Assembly (NCBI GenBank): GCA_035192965.1
Contig: CP136571.1
Span: 3,242,501 to 3,306,500, forward strand
Source: Fuscovulum sp.
Lineage (GTDB): Bacteria; Pseudomonadota; Alphaproteobacteria; Rhodobacterales; Rhodobacteraceae
Direction of reading: 5' to 3'
Length of the DNA: 64,000 nt
In this document: in pieces, positions 53,622 through 63,212 of the stretch
Numbering within the stretch: position 1 is the stretch's first letter
Layout of the letters: each line of letters opens with the position of its first letter
The notes under the pieces: model-generated
Database searches by the model: none
Seen by the model: only the letters and a program-made list of their open reading frames with translations
What the model was told of the DNA's origin: nothing
Translations under genes and position numbers: made by a program

Positions 53622-54686
53622 TCAGGGCTGCGAAAAGTCCCGCTGCAACCGCCGCGCGGTCGCCTCGGCCATCGCGCGATGCGTGCCGGCTGCGGCGGCG
53701 GCAAGGCTCTCTTTCAGCCGTGCCCCAAGCCGTGCGAACAACTGCCCCGTGGCCGTGCCCTCGGTCGGTTGCGGCAACCGCCGCGCATTATGCGCCGCCA
53801 TCACCGCCCGCATCTGCCGTGCATTGGCCGCCAGCGCCGCCTCATCCAGCACCCCGCCCTCACCGACCGTGAAGAACGCGCCGCAGCGCCCAGCGCAGCG
53901 ATCCGCCGTCGCCGCCACTTCCACCAATCCGGCCATCCCGGCCGTGTGGCGCAGCAGCACCGGGTTGAAGTTGTGGATATGCCCGAAATGAAACAGCCGC
54001 CCCTGCAACTTGTTCTGCGCATCCCGCTCGATGTCAGGCACCTCGATATAAATCACCCCGCCAGGCCGCAGCCACCCGGCCAGCCGCTGCAACGATGCCA
54101 CCGGATCGCGCATATGCTCCAGCACATGGCTCAAGCGGATCAGATCAAAGCGCGGGCCCTCGAAGTCGCAATCCTCCAGCCGCTTGCCTTCGATCTGCAA
54201 ACCCAACTGTTCCCCGCAATAGGCCGCATAACCCAGATGCGGCTCGACAGCCGTCACCTGCGCGCCCAACCGCGTGGCCAAAAAGGTGAACTCCCCGCTT
54301 CCCGACCCAAGGTCAAGCCAGGCCCCGCCCCGCGCATAGACATCGCGAAACGCCCGGAAATGCCCGTCCAGCCGCTTCAGATTGCGCCAGACCTGCCTCC
54401 GGCGCGGCGCAGCCGCCCCTTTATAGCTTTCGCGATAAGCGCTGCGATAGAACTGCGTCAGCTCTGCCTCGGTCGGCACGGGATCATTTCGCAACATCCC
54501 GCACCCCGAACACAGAACCGTCACCAGCGGCGCACCGTGCCGATCCCGGTTAGACACGACTTCAACTTCTGTGCCCGCACAGAACCCACATGTTTCGGCC
54601 ACGCTCACTGATCCCTCTACTGCCGATCCTTCTGGTCGGCACCCTGTCCCAATTGCGCATGTGGAAAACTTCGGCGCTTTTGCCAA
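53622..54686 (-). CDS. Class I SAM-dependent methyltransferase with N-terminal zinc motif
   Basis: 354 aa. The Rossmann methyltransferase motif [27 protein letters not shown] lies near residues 123-149, then [39 protein letters not shown] near 189-227. A zinc-ribbon-like CGFCAG ... CSGCGML is at about 34-66, typical of the methyltransferase group associated with sugar or surface-polysaccharide modification. The substrate is unknown. A GTG near residue 27 is an alternative start. Divergent from lipB. Confidence 0.75.
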   Translation of the reverse strand: MAKAPKFSTCAIGTGCRPEGSAVEGSVSVAETCGFCAGTEVEVVSNRDRHGAPLVTVLCSGCGMLRNDPVPTEAELTQFYRSAYRESYKGAAAPRRRQVWRNLKRLDGHFRAFRDVYARGGAWLDLGSGSGEFTFLATRLGAQVTAVEPHLGYAAYCGEQLGLQIEGKRLEDCDFEGPRFDLIRLSHVLEHMRDPVASLQRLAGWLRPGGVIYIEVPDIERDAQNKLQGRLFHFGHIHNFNPVLLRHTAGMAGLVEVAATADRCAGRCGAFFTVGEGGVLDEAALAANARQMRAVMAAHNARRLPQPTEGTATGQLFARLGARLKESLAAAAAGTHRAMAEATARRLQRDFSQP

Positions 54687-54806
54687 GATGGCGCATCAAA
54701 AATATCGCCTGCGTTGCATGCGTTCCGGTCTGCGGGGCGTGACAACGTCACGCCAAGGCCTTATCTCCACGGTCAAGGAGGCGGGACACCTTCCCGAACA
54801 CGCGCC

Positions 54807-55505
54807 ATGGTCGATTGGAAGCATCTTCCGGGCCTCAGCCCCTACCTGCCCACGCTGGCAGAGATGGAATCCCATGTCGCCGCTATGTCCGAAGGCCGCG
54901 CGCCAGAATCGGTCTGGCTGCTGGAACACCCGCCGCTCTACACCGCCGGCACCTCCGCCAATCCCGCCGATCTTGTGCAGCCCGACCTTTTCCCCGTCTT
55001 CGATGTCGGGCGCGGCGGGCAATACACCTATCACGGCCCCGGCCAGCGCGTGATCTACACCATGCTCGACGTCGGTGCCCGTGGCCGCGATGTGCGCTGC
55101 TTCGTCCGCGCACTGGAAAACTGGGTCATCGCCACCCTTGCCGAATTCAACGTCACGGGTGAGGTGCGCCCCGGCCGTGTGGGCGTCTGGGTCACCTGCC
55201 CCGACCGCGCGCCCAACCCCGACGGCACCCCGAACGAGGCCAAGATCGCCGCCATCGGCGTCAAATTGCGCCGCTGGATCAGCTTTCACGGCATCTCGAT
55301 CAATGTCGAACCCGATCTGGGGCATTTCGCGGGCATCGTCCCCTGCGGCATCCGCGACCATGGCGTCACCAGCCTTGTCGATCTCGGCCTTCCCGTCACC
55401 ATGGCCGATCTTGACGCCGCGCTGATCGCCACCTTCCCCCGTTTCTTCCCCCCGCAGGGCGGCCTGCATCCCAACGGGCTGCACCCTGCCACCTGCGCCG
55501 CCTGA
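54807..55505 (+). CDS. lipB: Lipoyl(octanoyl) transferase
   Basis: 232 aa; transfers octanoyl from acyl carrier protein to lipoyl-domain lysines. ATG 54807 gives the family N-terminus; a longer frame from 54714 is rejected. [17 protein letters not shown] near residues 70-86 is the conserved motif, with catalytic lysine in [11 protein letters not shown] near 147-157 and catalytic cysteine in GIVPCGI near 175-181. Its product is needed by the 2-oxoacid complexes, including the acoC-like protein in this window. Confidence 0.93.
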   Translation: MVDWKHLPGLSPYLPTLAEMESHVAAMSEGRAPESVWLLEHPPLYTAGTSANPADLVQPDLFPVFDVGRGGQYTYHGPGQRVIYTMLDVGARGRDVRCFVRALENWVIATLAEFNVTGEVRPGRVGVWVTCPDRAPNPDGTPNEAKIAAIGVKLRRWISFHGISINVEPDLGHFAGIVPCGIRDHGVTSLVDLGLPVTMADLDAALIATFPRFFPPQGGLHPNGLHPATCAA

Positions 55506-55510
55506 CAGCC

Positions 55511-56308
55511 ATGGCCCTGATCCCAGCCCCCCTGATCGACACGGCGCTGGACGAGTTGTCCCCCATCCTGCGCAGCAAGGGCTTTTGGGCGGGCCTCCTT
55601 GGCCTTGCCGTGGTGCTGGGCGTGGCAGGCCCCTACGGCACCGCCGAAACCGTGCCACTTCTGCACCGCATGATCTACTGGTGCGTGATCGTCGTCACCA
55701 CCGGCACCTTGGGCTTTGTGCTGGGCTTTGTCGGCTGCGACATCTTCCATGCGCTCGGCCTGCCGAAATGGCTCGCCGCCCTTGTCTCCGGCGCGCTTAC
55801 AGGCCTGCCCGTCAGCGCCATCGTCTTCACCGTGAACGGCGTGCTGCTCCAACCCGGGGATCTGGCGATCAACGACATGCCGCTGGTGCTGTCGATCGTG
55901 GCCATTTCCGCCGTGATGTCGCTGGCCACCTACATCGCCTTTTTCGCCGCCCCCTCCAAACCTGCCACCCTGCCACCCTACAACGCGCCGCCGCGCCTTC
56001 TGGACCGGCTCCCCGCCGAAATCTGCGCGCCCCTCGTCGCCCTCACGGCCACCAATCACTACACCGAGGTGACAACAACCGCAGGCACCACCCGCCTGCT
56101 CCTGCGCCTGTCGGACGCCATCGCCGAATCCGCGCCCACCCCCGGATTGCGCATCCACCGCTCGCACTGGGTGGCAACCGATCAGATAACCGCCGCGCGT
56201 CGCGATGGCCCGCGCGCGATCGTCACCCTTGCCGATGGCCGGGATTACCCGGTCAGCCGCAGCCACCTCAAGGCGCTGGAACAGACCGGCCTCCTGCCGC
56301 CACGTTGA
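55511..56308 (+). CDS. Membrane-anchored LytTR-domain regulator, copy 1
   Basis: 265 aa. Four hydrophobic segments between about residues 20 and 145, then a LytTR DNA-binding domain from about 165 ([32 protein letters not shown] ... [10 protein letters not shown]). No response-regulator receiver domain, so the signal is probably sensed through the membrane part. It is very similar over its whole length to the next gene, a tandem duplication. Starts 5 bp after lipB. Confidence 0.8.
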   Translation: MALIPAPLIDTALDELSPILRSKGFWAGLLGLAVVLGVAGPYGTAETVPLLHRMIYWCVIVVTTGTLGFVLGFVGCDIFHALGLPKWLAALVSGALTGLPVSAIVFTVNGVLLQPGDLAINDMPLVLSIVAISAVMSLATYIAFFAAPSKPATLPPYNAPPRLLDRLPAEICAPLVALTATNHYTEVTTTAGTTRLLLRLSDAIAESAPTPGLRIHRSHWVATDQITAARRDGPRAIVTLADGRDYPVSRSHLKALEQTGLLPPR

Positions 56309-56344
56309 CGCGGCCGCGCAGAGGCTTAAACATCGCTGCGAACC

Positions 56345-57142
56345 ATGGCACTGACCTTTCCCTCCGATATCGATCTTGCCTGGGCGCAACTGCGCCCCAT
56401 CCTGCGCAATCCGCGCTTCTGGATCAGCCTTGTCGCGCTTGGCCTGGTCATCGGCATCACCGGCCCCTTCGGAACCATGACCGCGTTGCCCGTCCTGCCG
56501 CGCCTTGCCTATTGGGTGTTCATGGTGGTGGTGACGGGGGCCATGGGCCTGATCCTGTGCCGCTCCCTGTCAACCATGCTCGCGCGGAGCGGCCTGCCGC
56601 GCCTGTGGGTCGCCCTGCTGGCGGGTATGGTCGCGGGCGGGCCGATCTCCCTGCTCGTCCATGGCCTGAACGCGCTGCTTCTGCGCCCCGGCGACGTGGC
56701 ACTCGGGCCAGAGGCGCTGACCGCATCCCTCTTTGCCATCAGCGCCTTCATCTCTGTCGCCGTCTCGCAAATCTTCTTCGCCGAACCTCCCGCCGCGCCG
56801 GTCCTGCGCCCCTACACGCCCGCGCCGCGGCTGCTCAACCGCCTGCCCAAGGACATCCGCGCCCCCCTCGTCGCCCTGACCGCCACCGATCACTACACCG
56901 AAGTGACGACCACCGCAGGCAGTGCCCTCGTGCTGATCCGCCTGTCCGACGCCATAGCCGAGGCCGCCCCCACCCCCGGCCTGCGCATCCACCGCTCCCA
57001 CTGGATCGCGCTTGACCAGATCACCGCCGCCCGCCGCGACGGGCCCCGCGCCAACATCACGCTCACCACCGGCACCGACCTGCCGGTCAGCCGCAGCCAC
57101 CTTGCCGCGCTGGAACAGACCGGCCTCCTGCCGCCGCGCTGA
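56345..57142 (+). CDS. Membrane-anchored LytTR-domain regulator, copy 2
   Basis: 265 aa, the same length and plan as copy 1: four membrane segments and a C-terminal LytTR domain ([31 protein letters not shown]). The DNA-binding halves are nearly identical, the membrane halves more diverged, suggesting different inputs to similar DNA sites. It ends 36 bp before an FNR-type box and 183 bp before ctaD, so the pair may influence respiratory genes; this is inference from position. Confidence 0.8.
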   Translation: MALTFPSDIDLAWAQLRPILRNPRFWISLVALGLVIGITGPFGTMTALPVLPRLAYWVFMVVVTGAMGLILCRSLSTMLARSGLPRLWVALLAGMVAGGPISLLVHGLNALLLRPGDVALGPEALTASLFAISAFISVAVSQIFFAEPPAAPVLRPYTPAPRLLNRLPKDIRAPLVALTATDHYTEVTTTAGSALVLIRLSDAIAEAAPTPGLRIHRSHWIALDQITAARRDGPRANITLTTGTDLPVSRSHLAALEQTGLLPPR

Positions 57143-57177
57143 CCACCTGTAAACCACCCCCCCTGCGACGTTTGTAC

Positions 57178-57191
57178 TTGATCTGTATCAA
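57178..57191. promoter_or_regulatory. Perfect FNR/FnrL-type box upstream of ctaD
   Basis: TTGATCTGTATCAA matches the TTGAT-N4-ATCAA consensus exactly. It is centred about 140 bp upstream of the ctaD start, where an FnrL-type oxygen sensor could adjust cytochrome aa3 oxidase expression. No clear -35/-10 pair was assigned near it. Confidence 0.65.
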
Positions 57192-57324
57192 ACTCCCCCG
57201 TTGCCCCTTTCCGGCCTGCGGGCTATTACCAAACACAGCCGCCCGGATTCCGCGCAAGCGGGCCTGGCTCAAGGGAACCGTCCGACGGGAATACCCGCGG
57301 AACACGCAAGAACGGGAGACGCCA

Positions 57325-59004
57325 ATGGCCGACGCAGCCATTCATGGCCATGATCATGACGAGCGGGGGTTCTTCACCCGCTGGTTCATGTCCACAAACC
57401 ACAAGGACATCGGGATCCTCTACCTCTTCACCGGCGGTCTCGTCGGTCTGATCTCGGTCATCTTCACCGTCTACATGCGGATGGAGCTGATGAACCCCGG
57501 GGTTCAGTACATGTGTCAGGAAGGCCTGCGCTTCGTTGCCGATGCGGCAGCGACCTGCACGCCCAACGGCCACATCTGGAACGTCACCATCACTGCGCAC
57601 GGCATCCTGATGATGTTCTTCGTGGTGATCCCCGCGCTGTTCGGCGGCTTCGGCAACTACTTCATGCCGCTGCAGATCGGCGCGCCGGACATGGCTTTCC
57701 CGCGGATGAACAACCTGTCCTACTGGCTCTACGTCGCAGGCACCTCGCTCGCCGTGGCCTCGCTCTTCGCCCCCGGTGGCGGTGGCGAACTGGGTTCGGG
57801 CGCAGGCGTGGGCTGGGTGCTCTACCCGCCGCTGTCGACCACCGCCGAAGGCGGCTATGCCATGGACCTCGCGATCTTCGCTGTGCACCTCTCGGGCGCC
57901 TCCTCGATCCTCGGCGCGATCAACATGATCACCACCTTCCTGAACATGCGCGCCCCGGGCATGACCATGCACAAGGTCCCGCTGTTCGCCTGGTCGATCT
58001 TCGTGACGTCCTGGCTCATCCTGCTGGCCCTGCCGGTTCTGGCCGGTGCCATCACCATGCTGCTGACCGACCGTAACTTCGGCACCACCTTCTTCACGCC
58101 CTCGGGCGGCGGTGACCCGGTCCTGTACCAGCACATCCTGTGGTTCTTCGGCCACCCCGAGGTCTACATCATCATCCTGCCCGCCTTCGGGATCATCTCG
58201 CAGGTCATCGCAACCTTCTCGCGCAAGCCGATCTTTGGCTACCTGCCGATGGTTTATGCGATGGTGGCAATCGGGGTTCTGGGCTTCGTCGTCTGGGCGC
58301 ACCACATGTACACCGTCGGCATGTCGCTGACCCAGCAGTCCTACTTCATGCTGGCGACCATGGTGATCGCGGTGCCCACCGGCATCAAGATCTTCTCTTG
58401 GATCGCCACCATGTGGGGCGGCTCCATCGAAATGAAGACCCCGATGCTCTGGGCCTTCGGCTTCCTGTTCCTCTTCACCGTCGGTGGCGTGACCGGGATC
58501 GTTCTGTCGCAGGCCGGCGTCGACCGCGCCTATCACGACACCTACTATGTCGTGGCGCACTTCCACTATGTGATGTCGCTCGGCGCGGTATTCGGCATCT
58601 TCGCAGGCATCTACTACTGGATGGGCAAGATGTCGGGCCGCCAGTACCCCGAATGGGCAGGCAAGCTGCACTTCTGGGCGATGTTCATCGGCTCCAACCT
58701 GACCTTCTTCCCCCAGCACTTCCTGGGCCGTCAGGGCATGCCCCGCCGCTACATCGACTACCCCGAGGCGTTTGCCTACTGGAACTGGTGGTCGTCCATC
58801 GGCGCGATGATCGCCTTTGCCTCCTTCGTGTTCTTCATCGGCATCGTGTTCTACACCCTGTTCTTCGGCAAGCGCGTCACCGAGAACAACTACTGGAACG
58901 AATACGCCGACACGCTGGAATGGACCCTGTCCTCGCCGCCGCCGGAGCACACTTTCGAACAGCTCCCCAAGCAGTCGGATTGGGATAAGGGCCACGCCCA
59001 CTAA
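57325..59004 (+). CDS. ctaD: Cytochrome c oxidase subunit I (aa3 type)
   Basis: 559 aa, twelve membrane segments, reducing oxygen to water while pumping protons. ATG 57325 follows GGGAG; the longer frame to 57172 is rejected. The N-terminus [20 protein letters not shown] is the family opening. Heme and copper ligands are recognisable: [11 protein letters not shown] for heme a, [14 protein letters not shown] and [10 protein letters not shown] for CuB, and [10 protein letters not shown] for heme a3/a. The K-channel region and the HPEVY tyrosine cross-link are present. Other subunits lie outside the window. Confidence 0.95.
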   Translation: MADAAIHGHDHDERGFFTRWFMSTNHKDIGILYLFTGGLVGLISVIFTVYMRMELMNPGVQYMCQEGLRFVADAAATCTPNGHIWNVTITAHGILMMFFVVIPALFGGFGNYFMPLQIGAPDMAFPRMNNLSYWLYVAGTSLAVASLFAPGGGGELGSGAGVGWVLYPPLSTTAEGGYAMDLAIFAVHLSGASSILGAINMITTFLNMRAPGMTMHKVPLFAWSIFVTSWLILLALPVLAGAITMLLTDRNFGTTFFTPSGGGDPVLYQHILWFFGHPEVYIIILPAFGIISQVIATFSRKPIFGYLPMVYAMVAIGVLGFVVWAHHMYTVGMSLTQQSYFMLATMVIAVPTGIKIFSWIATMWGGSIEMKTPMLWAFGFLFLFTVGGVTGIVLSQAGVDRAYHDTYYVVAHFHYVMSLGAVFGIFAGIYYWMGKMSGRQYPEWAGKLHFWAMFIGSNLTFFPQHFLGRQGMPRRYIDYPEAFAYWNWWSSIGAMIAFASFVFFIGIVFYTLFFGKRVTENNYWNEYADTLEWTLSSPPPEHTFEQLPKQSDWDKGHAH

Positions 59005-59023
59005 GGCCACGCCACTTGAAACG

Positions 59024-59051
59024 AAAGGCCCCGGAACCCCCGGGGCCTTTT
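59024..59051 (+). terminator. Rho-independent terminator after ctaD
   Basis: Arms AAAGGCCCCGG and CCGGGGCCTTT with a 5-nt loop, then TTTTG. It starts 20 bp after the ctaD stop. The 285 bp up to the DUF2244 gene contain no further gene. Confidence 0.8.
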
Positions 59052-59289
59052 GCTTTTGGCCCACCGCCAAACGGTTTCTGGCGCAGCTACCGCGCCGGAA
59101 CTTGCGACAGTTTATGCGTCCCCACACCCCAAGCCGAACCAACCGCCTTGCCAGCCCCACACGCGCCACCCCGCCTGTCTCGCGCCAGAAACCGCTCCGG
59201 CATGTGCCTCAAACGTCGCTGCCCAAAAGACGCCGGAACAAGCCGTCGCACCCCCTTCCCTTCCTGATCCGTCGGGTTAACTTCGCGCC

Positions 59290-59799
59290 ATGCCCTACCA
59301 ATGGTTGCCCCCTTCCGAAGACGCACAGGCCCGCCTGCACCTCTGGCCCTACCGATCCCTGCCGCGCAAAGGCTTTGTCCTGTTTATCGGCGGCACCTCG
59401 GCCATGGTGCTGTTCCCCATGGTCTCCGTGCTCGGCTCGCCTGTCCTCTGGGGCATCCTGCCCTTTGTCGCGCTGGCGATCTGGGGCATGTGGGCCGCAC
59501 TCTCCCGCTCCTACCGCGACGGCGAGATTGTCGAAGACCTCACCCTTACCCCGGACAGTCTCTCGCTCACCCGCCACGGCCCCCGCGGGCGGCGGCAGGA
59601 CTGGCAGGCCAACCCGTTCTGGGTCTCGGTCCACCTGCACCCGACCGGCGGCCCCGTGCCCCATTACCTCACCCTGCGCGGCAGCGGGCGCGAGGTGGAA
59701 TTGGGCGCTTTCCTCTCGGAAGAAGAACGCATCGCCCTACGGGATGAGTTGCAGGCCCGCCTCGCCCGGCTGAACAGCAGCCCCGGCGCAGTGACGTAG
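59290..59799 (+). CDS. DUF2244-domain membrane protein
   Basis: 169 aa. Two hydrophobic segments near residues 27-65 (GFVLFIGGTSAMVLFPMVSV, VLWGILPFVALAIWGMW) precede a soluble domain with VEDLTLTPDSLSLTRHGPRG and WVSVHLHPTGGPVPHYLTLRGSGREVELGAFLSEEER, the DUF2244 signature. The family is widespread in alphaproteobacteria, often near respiratory genes; function unknown. Confidence 0.85.
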   Translation: MPYQWLPPSEDAQARLHLWPYRSLPRKGFVLFIGGTSAMVLFPMVSVLGSPVLWGILPFVALAIWGMWAALSRSYRDGEIVEDLTLTPDSLSLTRHGPRGRRQDWQANPFWVSVHLHPTGGPVPHYLTLRGSGREVELGAFLSEEERIALRDELQARLARLNSSPGAVT

Positions 59800-59909
59800 C
59801 GGCGGATCGGCACCACGCCCCTTCACAGGAAGGTGATCACCTCCCACATTAGACGGCAGCACGGGCGCAAGACCCGTGATCAGACGTGTTTCCGGGGAGG
59901 AACAACAGA

Positions 59910-61625
59910 ATGACATCGAAAGCCACGGCCCGTCCCTGGGCCGCCGCTTACCCACCCGGCGTTCCCGCCGAGGTGACAGCACCCCTTGCCCCCACGCTGG
60001 GCCAACTGGTCCGCGACACCGCCGCGCGCGAAGGCAACCGCATCGCCTATACCGTGGTCATGCCCAACGGCATGTATGGCGATCTGACCTTTGCCGAGGT
60101 GGACCGCCTCTCCGACGCCTTCGCCAGCTATCTGCGCGATGTTGCAGGCCTCAACCCCGGCGACCGGGTGGCGCTGCAAACCCCGAACTCGCTGACCGTC
60201 CCGGTCGTGGCCTTCGGCGTGTTCAAGGCGGGCTGCGTGCTGGTCAACATCAACCCGCTCTACACCCCCTCCGAGATGGCGCATCAATTGCGCGACGCCA
60301 GCCCCCGGCTGATCGTCATCACCGACATGTTCATGGACAAACTGACCGAGGCGGGAAAGCTCACCCCCCTGCCACAGATCGTGGTCACCCGCGTCGCCGA
60401 ACTCATGCCCCGCGCCGTGCGCGGCGTGATCGGGCTGGTCCAGAAATACTGGGACCGGACCATCCCCGCGCATGACCTTCCCCATATCCGCTTGCCCGAC
60501 GCACTGGCCAAGGGCGCGGCCCGCCCCGCCGGCCGCCACGATGCCGATCTTCCCCCCGATGCCATCGCCGCCCTGCAATACACGGGCGGCACCACGGGCG
60601 TGGCCAAGGGCGCGATCCTCACCCACCGCAACCTGTTGATGAACATGGCCCAGGCCATGACCTTCATCAATCCGCACGTCGCCCCCGGCAAAGAGGTGGT
60701 GCTCACCGCCATCCCCACCTATCACATCCTTGCCTTCACCCTGAACCTTCTGGGCTTTTTCCACCTTGGCGGTCGCAATCTTCTGATACCGAACCCGCGC
60801 CCCCTGTCGAACCTCAAACGCGCGTTTGAAAACTACCCGATCACCTGGATCGTCGGGGTGAACACGCTGTTCAACGGGCTGATGAACGAATTCTGGTTCC
60901 GCGACGCCCCACCCCGCGCGCTCAAGGCCTCCTTCGCGGGCGGCATGGCCCTGCACGCCGCCGTGGCCCAGCGGTGGCGCGACATGACCGGAACGGAAAT
61001 CGTCGAAGGCTATGGCCTGACCGAAACCTCCCCCGTCGCCACCGGCAATCCCATCGGCCGCGCGCGCGAAGGCTCCATCGGCATCCCCATGCCCTCGACG
61101 GAGGTTCGCCTCGTCGATGACACCGGCGCCGAAGTCCCCCCCGGCACTCCCGGCGAATTTACCCTGCGCGGACCGCAGGTCATGGCAGGCTACTGGCAGC
61201 GCCCCGAAGACACCGCCGCCGCGATCTGCGCTGAGGGCTTCCTGCGCACCGGCGACATCGCCGTCATGGACCCGGACGGCTATTTCCGCATCATCGACCG
61301 CAAGAAGGACATGATCCTCGTCTCGGGCTTCAACGTCTACCCGAATGAGGTGGAAGATGTTCTCGCCCGCCACCCCGGCATTGCCGAAAGCGCCGTGATC
61401 GGGATCCCCGACGGGGCTGCAGGCGAAGCCGTCCGCGCCTATATCGTCCGCCGCGATCCCACGCTGGCGGATGTCGACATCCGCGCCCATTGCAAGGCGC
61501 ACCTCACCGCCTACAAGGTGCCGCGCCAGATCGAATTCCGCGATGACCTGCCCAAATCCAACGTGGGCAAGATCTTGCGCCGCGAATTGCGGACCGAGGC
61601 TCTCTCCAGCATGAAAGGCGCCTGA
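59910..61625 (+). CDS. Long-chain acyl-CoA ligase, FadD-like
   Basis: 571 aa ANL-superfamily adenylating enzyme. ATG 59910 follows GGGGAGG. P-loop-like YTGGTTGVAKGAILTHRNL near residues 211-229, GYGLTETSP near 356-364, and the hinge GDIAVMDPDGYFRIIDRKKDMILVSGFNVYPNEVE near 449-483; the C-terminal catalytic lysine is in KSNVGKILRREL. It activates fatty acids to acyl-CoA for beta-oxidation or uptake. Followed 2 bp later by the symporter gene. Confidence 0.87.
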   Translation: MTSKATARPWAAAYPPGVPAEVTAPLAPTLGQLVRDTAAREGNRIAYTVVMPNGMYGDLTFAEVDRLSDAFASYLRDVAGLNPGDRVALQTPNSLTVPVVAFGVFKAGCVLVNINPLYTPSEMAHQLRDASPRLIVITDMFMDKLTEAGKLTPLPQIVVTRVAELMPRAVRGVIGLVQKYWDRTIPAHDLPHIRLPDALAKGAARPAGRHDADLPPDAIAALQYTGGTTGVAKGAILTHRNLLMNMAQAMTFINPHVAPGKEVVLTAIPTYHILAFTLNLLGFFHLGGRNLLIPNPRPLSNLKRAFENYPITWIVGVNTLFNGLMNEFWFRDAPPRALKASFAGGMALHAAVAQRWRDMTGTEIVEGYGLTETSPVATGNPIGRAREGSIGIPMPSTEVRLVDDTGAEVPPGTPGEFTLRGPQVMAGYWQRPEDTAAAICAEGFLRTGDIAVMDPDGYFRIIDRKKDMILVSGFNVYPNEVEDVLARHPGIAESAVIGIPDGAAGEAVRAYIVRRDPTLADVDIRAHCKAHLTAYKVPRQIEFRDDLPKSNVGKILRRELRTEALSSMKGA

Positions 61626-61627
61626 TC

Positions 61628-62509
61628 ATGGTCGGACCTCTCGAACAGGCGATCCTCGCCCTGATGATCGCCGTCATCATGCTGGGCATGGGTGCCTCGC
61701 TCACCCCGCGCGATTTCACCTCGGCGCTGAAACGGCCGCAGGGCCTGTTCATCGGCGTGGTATCACAATACGGCTTCATGCCACTGATCGCCTTCACCCT
61801 CGCCATGGTGCTGCCGGTCAGTGACCCGGTGAAGATCGGCCTCCTGATCATGGGCTGCATGCCCGGCGGCACAACCTCGAACATCTTCACCTATTTCTCC
61901 AAAGGCAATCTTGCCCTCTCGGTGCTGATGACGGTGACCTCCACCCTTTTTGGTGTGGTGCTGATCCCGATCCTGCTGCTGGTCTATGCCGCAGGGCTGG
62001 ATATCGACATTCCGGCCTCCAACATCGTGGTCACGCTGATCCTCTTGCTGGTTCCCGTGGCCATCGGCATGGCGATCCGCCGCTGGAACGCCAATGTCGG
62101 CGCGCTGGTGGAACTGGGCGGCTCCGCGCTGGGGATCTTCTTCATCGTCTTCCTGCTGGTGTCATGGGTACCGCGCAACTGGGCCTTCCTCCTCACCACA
62201 CCCGCATCGGTCTTTCTGGGGGCCATTGCGCTGGGGGTGGTAGGCTTTGCCTGTGGTTACGGCCTGTCGGTCCTGCTGCGCCAAACGCCGCGCAATGCCC
62301 GCACCGTGGCACTGGAAACCGGCATCCAGAACGGACCCCTTGCAGTGGCCCTGGTTGTGCTGACCTTCGCCAGCGCAGAGCAGCAGGAAATCCTCGCCGT
62401 GCCGGTGCTCTATTCGCTATTCATCGTGATCTCGTCCAGCCTGCTCACGTTCTGGTTCCGCCGGATCGACGCACGCTCGCAGCAGGCCCTGCCCAACGCC
62501 CTGCTCTGA
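61628..62509 (+). CDS. Bile acid:sodium symporter family (BASS) protein
   Basis: 293 aa, nine to ten hydrophobic segments. MGCMPGGTTSNIFTYFSKGN near residues 77-96 and ETGIQNGPLAVALVVLTF near 230-247 are the sodium-coordinating crossover motifs of the BASS/SBF family. Transported anion unknown (bile acids are only the founding substrate). Starts 2 bp after the acyl-CoA ligase, so an acidic, possibly fatty-acid-like, solute is conceivable. Confidence 0.85.
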   Translation: MVGPLEQAILALMIAVIMLGMGASLTPRDFTSALKRPQGLFIGVVSQYGFMPLIAFTLAMVLPVSDPVKIGLLIMGCMPGGTTSNIFTYFSKGNLALSVLMTVTSTLFGVVLIPILLLVYAAGLDIDIPASNIVVTLILLLVPVAIGMAIRRWNANVGALVELGGSALGIFFIVFLLVSWVPRNWAFLLTTPASVFLGAIALGVVGFACGYGLSVLLRQTPRNARTVALETGIQNGPLAVALVVLTFASAEQQEILAVPVLYSLFIVISSSLLTFWFRRIDARSQQALPNALL

Positions 62510-62524
62510 CGCCGCCATGAAAAA

Positions 62525-62546
62525 GGGGCCCCCGCACGGGGGCCCC
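62525..62546 (-). terminator. Rho-independent terminator of the YqeY gene
   Basis: Arms GGGGCCCCC and GGGGGCCCC with a short loop; on the minus strand the hairpin is followed by TTTTT. It starts 25 bp downstream of the YqeY stop, and is too close to the BASS gene end to exclude a bidirectional role. Confidence 0.75.
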
Positions 62547-62571
62547 GTTCCTACCCAAAGGCAGAGAAATC

Positions 62572-63030
62572 TCAGGCCAGCAGGTCCTTCACCTTCGGCC
62601 CCACCGCGCCGAAATCCATCTGCCCGGTATGCTTGCCCTTCAGCACCGCCATAACCCGGCCCATGTCGCGGATGCTTGTCGCCCCCGCCTCGGCAATCGC
62701 CGCCTTGACCGCGACCTCCACCTCATCCGACGAAAGCTGGCGCGGCAAGAACTCCTCAATCACGCCGATCTCGTTGATTTCCTTAGCCGCCAGCTCCAGC
62801 CGCCCGCCCTCTTCATAGGCGCGCGCGCTTTCCTGACGCTGCTTGACCATCTTTCCCATGATGGCCAGAATTTCCGGATCGCCAACCTCCTGCTCCCCGG
62901 CCTCGCCGCGCCCGGCGATCTCGCGATCCTTGATCGCGGCATTGATCAGCCGCAACGTCGAAAGCCGCTCGGCCGCCTTGGCCTTCATCGCATCTTTCAA
63001 CGCAATCTGCAGGCGTTCCCGCAATGACAT
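62572..63030 (-). CDS. GatB/YqeY-domain protein
   Basis: 152 aa, helical. The start SLRERLQIALKDAMKAKAAERLSTLRLINAAIKDREI is the hallmark of YqeY, a free-standing copy of the GatB tail domain; TSIRDMGRVMAVLKGKHTGQMDFG near 125-148 is also conserved. It may interact with tRNA or an aminoacylation complex. Conserved next to carA in alphaproteobacteria, with divergent transcription. Confidence 0.88.
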   Translation of the reverse strand: MSLRERLQIALKDAMKAKAAERLSTLRLINAAIKDREIAGRGEAGEQEVGDPEILAIMGKMVKQRQESARAYEEGGRLELAAKEINEIGVIEEFLPRQLSSDEVEVAVKAAIAEAGATSIRDMGRVMAVLKGKHTGQMDFGAVGPKVKDLLA

Positions 63031-63152
63031 TTGTCACCTTTCCCCAAAGGTTGGCACCAGCCGCCAACATACCCTGTCCCGGCTTGGGCCACAACCACCC
63101 TCTGAAACTTCAAGCCATTGAAATAGAACGATATTCCTTTTGACTCAAAGCC

Positions 63153-63181
63153 TTGACCCCGCCCCCTCACACCACTAGTGT
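63153..63181 (+). promoter_or_regulatory. Possible carA promoter
   Basis: TTGACC at 63153-63158 and TAGTGT at 63176-63181 with a 17-bp spacer, 31 bp before the carA start. The -10 is weak. Confidence 0.35.
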
Positions 63182-63212
63182 CCCCGAAATTTGCCCAAGG
63201 GGAGTCGCCGCC

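Noticed and set aside
53433..53872. Plus-strand ORF starting in the tRNA-Leu region
   Set aside because: It runs through the tRNA and antisense to the methyltransferase; no independent support.
57226..59169. 647-codon minus-strand ORF over ctaD
   Set aside because: Histidine/aspartate/glycine-rich antisense shadow of a strongly recognisable cytochrome oxidase gene.
59880..61502. 540-codon minus-strand ORF over the acyl-CoA ligase
   Set aside because: Antisense shadow; the plus-strand frame carries all adenylate-forming enzyme motifs.
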